This document shows positions 56,594 through 64,000 of a stretch of DNA of 64,000 nt, in pieces (the first letter of the stretch is position 1; each line of letters starts with the position of its first letter). The stretch spans positions 1 through 64,000 of the forward strand of contig JAODUP010001045.1 of NCBI GenBank assembly GCA_025642065.1, given 5' to 3'. Both the position numbers and the translations under genes were made by a program. Origin of the DNA: Paralvinella palmiformis (lineage: Eukaryota; Annelida; Polychaeta; Terebellida; Alvinellidae). The notes below the pieces were generated by a model. It saw only the letters and a list, made by a program, of their open reading frames with translations. It ran no database searches and was not told the DNA's origin.

Positions 56594-56734
56594 AGGCAGA
56601 CATATGTCCATCATACAAATGACTCGGCCAAAAATTGCTCCTGAGTCTAAATGGTCTGGAAATAAATAGCTAAACCACATGTTGTTCACATAATAGTACC
56701 TATAGTACCAGAAACAAAAAATAACGCACGAAAT

Positions 56735-57440
56735 TTGGATCAGATCAAGTCCCCCGGTCATTTACAATGTAAGGGGAATGTTGGGGAAAACTGGAGACGT
56801 TTTATACAAGCATTTGAACTGTATCTGATGGTGATTGCGGCAGATTCTAAAAGTGATAAACAGCACATTGCCATCTTTCTGACTGTGGCAGGACAGGAAG
56901 CATTGGAAATCTACAATACCTTCACTTTTACGGATGAAGAGAAGGATAAATATGGTTCAGTTCCGGCTAAATTTCAAATTTGAGGCACATTGTAAGCCCA
57001 AAACAAATGAAACGTATGAGAGATGTGTTTAGAATGAGAATGCAAAAATTGGATGAACTGTTTGACAATTAGTTGACAGACATTACAAACTTGATAAAGA
57101 ACTGTCATTTTAGAACATTGAGAGATAGTTTAATTCGTGATCAAATAGTTATCGGGACTAACGATTCAACAGTTCAGGGACGATTGCTCCGGGAAGCTGA
57201 ATTAGACCTCCCCAAGGCTATTCAGATATGCAAAATAGCACTTGCAGCTATTATAATAAAAGTGCTAAGGAACTTAAACCCCTGAAGCATGGTGATATTA
57301 TGCGCATCCAGGATGATGACAACAAATGTTGGGAGTAGAATGGCACAAGTGGTCAGTTCTTCTGAAAGCCCAAGATCTTAATGATATTACCAAGGAAGGG
57401 CACGCTTTCCGTTTGGGAAAAAATAAACAAGTATCAAACA
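56735..57440 (+). pseudogene. Ty3/gypsy-like gag joined to the last part of pol
   Basis: 56735-56982 reads ENWRRFIQAFELYLMV, GQEALEIYNTFTF and EEKDKYGSVPAKFQ. After a stop and shift, 57073-57270 reads LRDSLIRDQIVIG and RLLREAELDLPKAIQICKIA. These are conserved blocks of invertebrate Ty3-type Gag. Straight after, 57262-57430 reads KELKPLKHGDIMRIQDDD, VVSSSESPRS and DITKEGHAF, the typical last segment of Pol. Protease, RT, RNase H and integrase core are absent, so a large internal deletion joined gag to the pol end. Not functional. Confidence 0.8.
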
Positions 57441-57526
57441 TTAGGTTCTACCAGGGAATATACTGCTAATGTCAATTCACTGGGAATTTACAGGATAACA
57501 ATAATTTATATTACAAATTAACATGA

Positions 57527-57532
57527 TTTATT
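57527..57532 (-). terminator. Candidate polyadenylation signal of the TNFR-like gene
   Basis: Minus-strand AATAAA about 335 bases after the stop codon at 57866; the 3' UTR would run over 57520-57865. The site is AT-rich, so chance occurrence is possible. Confidence 0.4.
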
Positions 57533-57865
57533 AGGAATTTACACATTATGCAAAAATAAATATTTACACTCAATAAAAACATAACAAGACATGAGAAAAT
57601 ATAGGGTGTGTCATATTGGACTGAAGTGTAACCTTAGGGAAACATATCCAACAAACACAGGTAGGAGCCAGATAATCTGTCCAATGAATTCAAGCTTATT
57701 CACAGATCCAGGTACCACTAGAATTTGAACAGAGACTGTACAGTGTTCTGGCAAGTACCATTCAATTTCAGAAGTTTTCATGCTGCATCTGCTCAATCTA
57801 ACTAATCTATCATTAGTTCACTGTAAGATAAAGGGTTCAGTTAAAACACGGACATTCTCAATCAT

Positions 57866-58092
57866 TTATCGCATTGTCTCTTGTACTGGCACAGTTTCAG
57901 CCCAGTTGTTGTCTTCCTGTTGTCTTTGCACACCTGGTAAGGTCTCTGGCCGTTCTATTCTGTTCTCCTCTGGCACCGAGATTGTTCCTGTATGTCCATT
58001 AAGCAATGACTGGCTTGGAGTTGGAGGACCTCCACGACTGCTGCCACCATTCTTAAGCTGATTACTACACTGGCACACCATTTTGTTTAACC
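57866..58092 (-). CDS. TNFR-like gene coding exon 4, cytoplasmic tail
   Basis: AAATTCAG acceptor; 75 codons including the stop at 57866-57868. The tail has a CQC pair near the membrane, a Gly/Ser/Pro-rich segment (GGSSRGGPPTPSQS) and the terminal VPVQETMR with a PVQET TRAF motif. No death domain. Confidence 0.82.
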
Positions 58093-61000
58093 CTGAATTT
58101 GGAAATAATGATACATCTCATTTAGCAAAATATTTGAAAGTCATTTGAATTTCAAATCTACTAAATCTATATATTGATAAATCTCACCATGATAACATCA
58201 TATTAGATAAGCCAGTCAAGTATTTATAAAATAGTTGCCATTTGAATATACAAAATGATCAAATCCCTTTTTTATATTGTTGCCTATTCCGAGAACTTTA
58301 CGAGAATATTGAATTGTGATCAGTTGAATTAGTGAACTTGGTTATTGTTAGATTAGGTCAGGCACTAAACCACACAAAAACAACAAGGCCCCACACCAAC
58401 AATAATGATATTAATTGCTTTGTTTAGTTTTGTTGCTCTTTGGTATGTGTGTGATGGGGTATGTGGTTGATGTGTGTGTGTGCTGGGGTATGTGGTTAAT
58501 GTGTGTGTGTGCTGGGGTATGTGGTTGATGTGCGTGTGTGTTGGGGTATGTGGTTGATGTGTGTGTGTGTTGGGGTATGTGGTTGATGTGTGTGTGTGTT
58601 GGGGTATGTGGTTGATGTGTGTGCGTGATGGGGTATGTGGTTGATGTAGGTGTATGCTGGGGTATGTGGTTGATGTGTGTGTGTGTTGGGGTATGTGGTT
58701 TAGGGACAAGGCCACACAGAAAAGGTCTGAGGAATAGTTTTACAGGAGCACTTGATGACCCACGCACAAGAAGAGTTTTGAACTACATCCTTCAACAAGT
58801 GGATTTAATACTTAGATGATCAGAGTAGGTTCGGACTTGTCAAGAAAAATGTCTCCAATCTCCAGGAATATCAGCTAAACAATTGCTACAAATAACATAC
58901 AAGAATAGGTTCCATCAATGACACCACCCACGATGTTGTGAGCAGAGAAATTAATCTCTGGAAAAGTGTTGCCCTCTTGCTGGGAGGGTCACAGGTTCGA
59001 TCCCAGCAAGAGGTCAAAACTTTTCCGGAGATTAATTTCTCGGCTAACAACATCGTGAGTGACTGACCACGTTAAATGGTGCTGCCGTCTCCACTGAATT
59101 ATTAAAAATAAAGGGGGATGTTAAAGATGCCCCGAGGATGTAGAACACTCTGGCAGTGACCGTACTGCTCCCCTGTAAGTGGTGGTGGGGCCTGGGAGCC
59201 TTTTGTTTTGTTTGGATGAGTATATTTATGCAGCCCTATAAAATACAATAATCCCATATACAAGTGAATAAACAGTACCAGTTAATCACTACAACTCCTA
59301 CCAAAAGAATACCGATTTAAACCAACTGGAGACAAAACACAAAACTGAAAACTTTTCAAATGTGATGATATTTTGACACTTACACACTGTTATTTTTTGT
59401 CTGTTTTTATACAAACAGTAGATGAATAGCGGAATAATTAACAATCCCAGGAAGATAGATAAATACCATCCAGCACACAAGCCATCACCTGAAAATAAAT
59501 CAAATACAATTTATGATCTGTGTAAAATATCATACTTGTAAGTTGTAACCAGACATGGGTCAATTCAATTCCAGAATTGATGGTCAATTCCAATTCCAGA
59601 AAATGCTACAAAAAATAAATCCATAAATTAATTTAGCATTTAATTTTTTTAATATTTCTTCCATCACAATCTTACTTGGCTATAAACTACTTGGAGTAGG
59701 TATTCCAAGTAGGTACTCGGAGTACCTACCCATGACAAAAGTAGTAGGTAAAAAGAGTCGGTAATAACTGGATTGGAATTGATACATTTGGAATTGACAA
59801 ATTTGATGTGGAATTAGAATTGATCAAATGGAATTGTGTGGAATTGACAAAATGGAATTGACCCCCATGTCTGCCTGTAACTCCAGTAGCCTCTCTGTGA
59901 TTTGGTGACAAGAGGAACTTGTACTCAGCTGACTTTAAAATAACAGATATTAAATAGTTTCCCCAACTTAATATATCTACCGGTAGTCACAATTAAAATA
60001 TCTTACACCTATTAATTTATTGTTGAAAACTCACATCCATTAAGTAGTAGGTCACATTTCTACCCGACATGATTGAGATCATTGAAATTTTAGTATAGTG
60101 ACTGATCATAAGTGTTGACTGATCATACCAATGCTGCTTCTAATATTCATACTGAATAATATTTATATTGGCATAAATTGTTCTTTATATGGGATACGCA
60201 AATTCTAAATATCCCACTCCGACTCGTAGGTAATCGGTGTTATTGTTCCCTGTGAGCTTGTTGGCTTTTAAAGCAAAGAAGCCATCCTGAATCTTACAAA
60301 ATAGCGAACCGGGAAGATAAAGTTTAAACCAACAGTTTTCAACTTGCACTCACGTCCTTAAACACCGAGTTCCAAGTAAGTAGCCCAACTAAAAAAATTC
60401 AACTTGTATAACGATATTAAAATTGAGCTCATCAGAAAGAGACTTAGTGCTGAAGTAAAAAAAAAACTGTCCTTGAATCAAATCGATCCAGTAGAATCTA
60501 AGGTTCAGCGGAAAAAAAAAGGTTAAATCGAGGGCTATAAATTTCAAATCTAATGCAGATATAAAAGAATCTGCGGTGAAAACAGGTTACAGTGCATTAT
60601 GGGATTGACTTATTATTCTATGATTGGTTGTGATCCTAAACTGATGTAGAATACACAGATGACGTAGAATTCTGGCCAATCATTGAGCCACCGTCTTGCA
60701 TAAAACACTGCTAAACATTTTGTTGTTTACCCTCAACAATGATCACACATAGGACTACATACACACACACGGGTGACAATTTTCAAGGAAACAATCCACA
60801 AACACAGGTTATTAATAGACAATAGATCTAAATCATAACCTGGAGGTTTGTAGTCCAGCGTTTAATCCAATTGGCTATCAATACACTGATGCACACGACG
60901 ATACCTGTTCGTAATGTGTATTAAGTTTCAGTTTAATAATAATTCATTTTCAATAAAAATTAAAATAGGAAAATAGGTACTTACCTATTCTAATGTTTGG

Positions 61001-62120
61001 ATTATTGCTTATGATTGACCTTTTGTACGCATAAACTGAAATAGTATAAAGAAAATAAATATAAAACACTAATTGAGTTAATCGTAGTAAAACTGATGCC
61101 ACAACCAATCAGACAGACGGAAATAGTTTTCATTTCTTTTCTATAACTTGCTCCATTGATAACCGTTATTAGTACTATTATTATTAATGTCTGAAATGAT
61201 CTTTCTATGCTATGTCGACCAGCTGTTAGCGGCCCCAGTAACTAGTAACTGCAGCCGGTAGAGTCGGGCAAAGCTCACCACAATCCTTAAATTAAAATGT
61301 GACTGCAGCAGCACCACAGCGTAATGTTAACCACGAACCATTCTGATCAATTAGTTACGAAGTGGTAAGAAATTAACCGAAATTAGATAGAATACTTAAT
61401 AATGTAAACAAGGTGAAGCTGATAATGCTATCATAATTAATGGAGACACCAAAGATGATTATGAATGGTTTTATTCATATGATTAGATATGCAGTGACAT
61501 TGGTTAATTTAGAATTTTGTTATTCGCCAATTTTAAGGTTTTATTTGTTGGTATTGGCCAGAGATGACATTCGATACAAGATTTCAACGCCACTCCTGTA
61601 CTCCCAACTAACAATACTGATGACACTGTATGTGTACGTGTGCTGGCACAGCAATACTAAACAGTATGCCGACTGCAAACGTATGGCAGATATGTGTAGG
61701 TTTGACATTAAATGTTGTCGAATCTACATTTCAACTCAGTTCAAGAAACGTTCCCTTTAATAGGTGACGTGGGGTTCAACTGTTTTGGCCAATCAGAGAG
61801 CGCATGAAAGGTAAACGTGGAATCACTGGGTTCAAATGGAGATATTCATGCAATCTGGATCAATAACCTACTATTAAATGCTTAAGTGGCATATGCTGTG
61901 ATAATGCTACATAATACATCTCACCTGGACAGTGCTTAACACATTTATCCCATTCTTCTGCATTGTCACAGATGATTAAACATTGCTGACATTGTTTCTT
62001 ATGCTCCTGCCCAGGAATAATTTCATTACAGTACTGGAATGTCAGATCACACGTGTAATAGCCACAGGCTACGAGCAGTTTGGGGGCACTCGATAGTATT
62101 TCAATGAAGGTTGGAGCCAT
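57866..62120 (-). CDS. BCMA/TACI-like TNF receptor superfamily protein, 4 coding exons, 192 aa
   Basis: Predicted single-pass plasma-membrane receptor. Exons 61925-62120, 60985-61035, 59384-59488, 57866-58092 join in one frame (579 nt) with GT-AG borders. Residues 19-64 form one cysteine-rich domain with Cys at 19, 24, 31, 44, 47, 51, 60, 64. From Cys31 on the spacing 12-2-3-8-3 equals that of vertebrate BCMA as I know it. A juxtamembrane stretch follows, then a helix at about 89-109 (WYLSIFLGLLIIPLFIYCLY), a basic KNRQK stop-transfer and a 75-residue tail. The tail ends VPVQETMR; PVQET is the CD40-type TRAF2/3-binding consensus. The N-terminus lacks a classical signal peptide, fitting a type III protein like BCMA. 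Function as a TNF-family ligand receptor is inferred. Confidence 0.82.
58438..58712. repeat. G-rich minisatellite, about 28-bp unit, about 10 copies
   Basis: Units of GGGGTATGTGGTTGATGTGT plus GTGTGTGT, with small variants (TGATG, TGCTG, TGTTG). It lies in intron 3 of the TNFR-like gene. Long open frames on the other strand here (TTYPSTHTHQPHTP repeats) are by-products of the repeat. Confidence 0.95.
58926..59217 (+). mobile_element. SINE family 1 copy with head turned into a hairpin
   Basis: From 59001 the copy reads box B remainder, GAGATTAATTTCTCGGCT, AAATGGTGCTGCCGTCTCCA and TACTGCTCCCCTGTAAGTGG. The usual head is replaced by an inverted copy of 59001-59057 at 58928-58984, leaving a 16-base loop that retains ACAGGTTCGA. 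The GGCTGTGCC tail is missing. Confidence 0.8.
59384..59488 (-). CDS. TNFR-like gene coding exon 3, transmembrane helix
   Basis: 105 bases, phase 1 both sides, TATTTTCAG acceptor and GTAAGT donor. Reads GDGLCAGWYLSIFLGLLIIP then LFIYCLYKNRQKITV: a roughly 20-residue hydrophobic helix followed by positive charges, so the C-terminus is cytoplasmic. Confidence 0.85.
59550..59873. mobile_element. hAT-type palindromic MITE, copy 5
   Basis: CAGACATGGGTCAATTC at the left, GAATTGACCCCCATGTCTG at the right. Flanks GTTGTAAC (59542-59549) and CCTGTAAC (59874-59881) share six of eight bases. It lies in intron 2 of the TNFR-like gene. Confidence 0.85.
59882..60984 (-). other. Rest of TNFR-like intron 2
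   Basis: No exon seen. A cluster of promoter-like words lies at 60598-60690 (CATTATGGGATTG, ATTGGTTG, GATGACGTAG, GGCCAATCATTG). Confidence 0.4.
60985..61035 (-). CDS. TNFR-like gene coding exon 2
   Basis: Fifty-one bases with ATTTCAG acceptor and GTAAGT donor, phase 1 both sides. Reads VYAYKRSIISNNPNIRIG, a juxtamembrane linker. Skipping it would keep the frame. Confidence 0.75.
61925..62120 (-). CDS. TNFR-like gene coding exon 1, cysteine-rich domain
   Basis: The ATG is at 62118-62120. A candidate acceptor (GATATTTCAG) just above 62137 implies an upstream 5' UTR exon. It encodes 65 residues plus one base and contains the whole cysteine-rich domain, including CGYYTCDLTFQYC and CQQCLIIC. 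Donor CAG/GTGAGA. Confidence 0.82.
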
Positions 62121-62137
62121 GGCAGTTTGAAGGATTC

Positions 62138-62610
62138 TGAAATATCACAAGAAATTCACCGAATTAAATAGCCGACAGGGAATAATATTCCAGGTTGAAC
62201 TCATATTATTGGCCTTAGACTTTCTTAATTTATCGTCATATGGCATACATTATTCAAGGTTTTCACATCCATTAGCAACAGCTGGACATTGTTTTTCCAT
62301 TTATATGAATATGCAAGCAATCTAAAATTAAAAAAACTGACACCTTGAGCGCCGCTTGAAAATATTTATAACATTAGATTCTACAACTTTCAATAGATTG
62401 AAAGCTGGTTGGTTCCAGGTACAATTTATAACAGCATAGCAGACACTAATTATTAGATCCAATGACAGTTTATAAGGAATTGGATGGTTACAGGGGGCTT
62501 TAATATTTATAACCTTAACCATAGCACATCACGCACACACACACATATATATATTGGTCTGCATTCGACATGGCCATGGGCCAAATTCAACATAATCAGC
62601 GGATATAATG
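62138..62610. other. Upstream of TNFR-like gene; no gene seen
   Basis: AT-rich; a (CA)n/(TA)n tract at 62533-62555. The TNFR-like promoter and 5' UTR exon should lie here or beyond, but were not identified. Confidence 0.4.
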
Positions 62611-63640
62611 AACAAACAGTTTACCTCAAGTTTTCACCAAGGAGAGTACAGAGCACATGCCTGACTTTGAACCAAGCCCCACCTTCCCATGGCAGATATA
62701 ACAATACAAGTGGGCAGAGTAGCCAAACTACTGAGGAACATCAGCCATCACAAGGCAGCTGGATGGGACAACCAGTCATGTCCTTAATATTTCAAAACCT
62801 TGCTTCAGCAAAGCACGCTGCCAGATGATTGGAAGGAAGCTTTTGTTTGTCTCGCCAAACTTCAAGAAAGGTGACAGAAGCAAACCAGCAATTTAGAGAT
62901 CAGTATCTCTAACCTGCATACGTTTAAGCTGATATCTAGGCACATCATCACCAGCCCCGTCATGAGCCAGCTCGAACATTATAACATATTGACAGATGCA
63001 CAACACAGATTTTGCAAGCAACGACCCTGCGAAAGTCAACTTATCCTAACAATGAGAGAGATTGTTCATGGTATTGAGGAGAAATTCCAGCTGGATTTCA
63101 TCTTTTTTGATCTCTCAAAGGCATTTGATCAGGTTCCACATGCTATAACTGCTACTGAAAGCTGCCCACTATGGTGTGACAGGTCACACAGTCAGCTGGA
63201 TCGATCAGTTCCTGATAGGAAGATACCAGAAAGTTGTCCTGAACAAAGAATGCTCGAGGTCAGGTCAGTACCCCAAGAAACAGTACTGGGACCACTGTTC
63301 TTATTAATGTTCATTTATGACCTCCCCAAGGTGTCAGCTCAAATGATAAGCTGTATCCAGATGATTGAAAGATAGAGAGAGCTCCGCTGACTCAGCCCTT
63401 CTGCAAGATGACCCCAACAACCTACAACAGTGGGAGAAACAATGGCTAATGGAATTTCATCCAGCTTTTGCAATTCACCAACAAACACAATGTCATTCCT
63501 CTATGCTATCCACGGTCATACCCTGAAAAACTGCAGACACCACCAAATACATTGGCACCAAATAAAAGCATAGCCCACAAAGTAGATGCTATACACGCAT
63601 TCGTCGAGAGAAACATGCGAGGTTGCCTAAGAAAGCCTGC
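62610..63640 (+). pseudogene. CR1/Jockey-like LINE, reverse transcriptase region
   Basis: Followed through several frames: MPDFEPSPTFPW (62660), LIFQNLASAKHAAR, SRKVTEANQQFRDQ (weak), MSQLEHYNILTDAQHRFCKQ, RPCESQLILTMREIVHGIEE, FDLSKAFDQVPH (block 2), VPQETVLGPLFLLMFIYDLP (block 4), then LLQDDPNNLQQWEKQWLMEF and HKVDAIHAFVERNMRGC. The YADD block is destroyed (the frame reads SCIQMIER where ADD is expected). Endonuclease domain absent. Confidence 0.85.
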
Positions 63641-63684
63641 TAGAGGTGTGAGCAAAAGGGATACAGCAGTTGATTTGCCTCTTA

Positions 63685-63875
63685 TTTCTAAAAGAAGTGT
63701 GGTATTGAAGTCTATTAAGGTTGGTTGCAAATAAACTCAATTCAATTACCTTTACAATTACACCTATTAGAGGTGTGGTATTGAAGTCTACTAAGTAAAG
63801 GTCGATTTAAAATAAACTCAGCTGGCTTTACACCTGTTAGATGTGTGACACTGAAGTTTATACTAAGGTAAAGCT
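63685..63875. repeat. Short tandem repeat, about 70-77-bp unit, 3 copies
   Basis: AGAAGTGTGGTATTGAAGTC, AGAGGTGTGGTATTGAAGTC and AGATGTGTGACACTGAAGTT start successive units, each followed by an AAATAAACTC-type word in the first two. It lies inside or just after the LINE remnant. Confidence 0.7.
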
Positions 63876-64000
63876 TTCCATACACCCTGGCTGGGCCTCC
63901 TGTCGGAACCCCCCCCCCCTGAGAAAGTTGTCAACAAGTGATTCCAAGATGCCATCACGCTCGAGTACCCCACAGCCTACATGTTGCACCACAAGTACAG

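Noticed and set aside
56735..57440. Possible domesticated (Arc-like) gag gene
   Set aside because: Stops and frameshifts break the gag, and an LTR and primer site mark it as a plain element remnant.
58365..58767. Two overlapping open frames of about 117 codons on the minus strand with THTHQPHTP repeats
   Set aside because: They are translations of the 28-bp minisatellite, open in more than one frame, and lie in an intron.

Overview
This is a eukaryotic (metazoan) genomic window, AT-rich, intron-rich and full of transposon debris. The SINE, LINE, hAT and MULE families and the protein matches suggest a lophotrochozoan such as a mollusc or brachiopod, but nothing here fixes the species. No prokaryotic features were seen. 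Exons were found by combining reading frame, GT-AG borders, phase continuity across junctions and remembered similarity to protein families. No database search was run.

Two host genes can be rebuilt, both on the minus strand. (1) A CP2-family transcription factor gene (TFCP2/UBP1/LSF, grainyhead superfamily) runs from an ATG at 39480 down to at least 11009. It has 16 coding exons that join in one frame for 2068 nt (689 codons plus 1 nt): N-terminal activation-type segment, CP2 DNA-binding domain, SAM-like domain, an unusual 165-residue hydrophilic exon, and the C-terminal oligomerisation domain. The last few C-terminal residues were not located. (2) A small TNF-receptor-like gene has four coding exons from 62120 to 57866 (192 aa). 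It encodes one BCMA/TACI-type cysteine-rich domain, one transmembrane helix and a cytoplasmic tail ending in a CD40-type PVQET TRAF-binding motif.

Layout: 1-1860, AT-rich with little content. 1900-3125, decayed RNase-H-type LINE RT. 3122-3346, SINE. 3366-5308, intron-bearing FLYWCH/MULE-transposase pseudogene. 6000-10680, LINE 3' ends and a pogo-like remnant. 11009-39507, CP2 gene, its introns packed with DNA-transposon MITEs, SINEs, LINE pieces, Harbinger-type transposase and a tyrosine-recombinase fragment. 39508-51690, no convincing gene, with a 41-bp minisatellite and a duplicated MITE-bearing block. 51690-53725, L2-like LINE. 55226-55531, Harbinger-type fragment. 56370-57440, internally deleted Ty3/gypsy-like LTR element. 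57520-62138, TNFR-like gene. 62610-63750, CR1/Jockey-like LINE.

The most distinctive observations are the compact BCMA-like receptor, the extra CP2 exon, a palindromic hAT-type MITE family with 8-bp target duplications (one copy split by a tyrosine-recombinase fragment), a near-perfect SINE-head hairpin, and inverted intronic repeats flanking CP2 exons 4-6. Nothing seen amounts to a wholly new multi-gene system.
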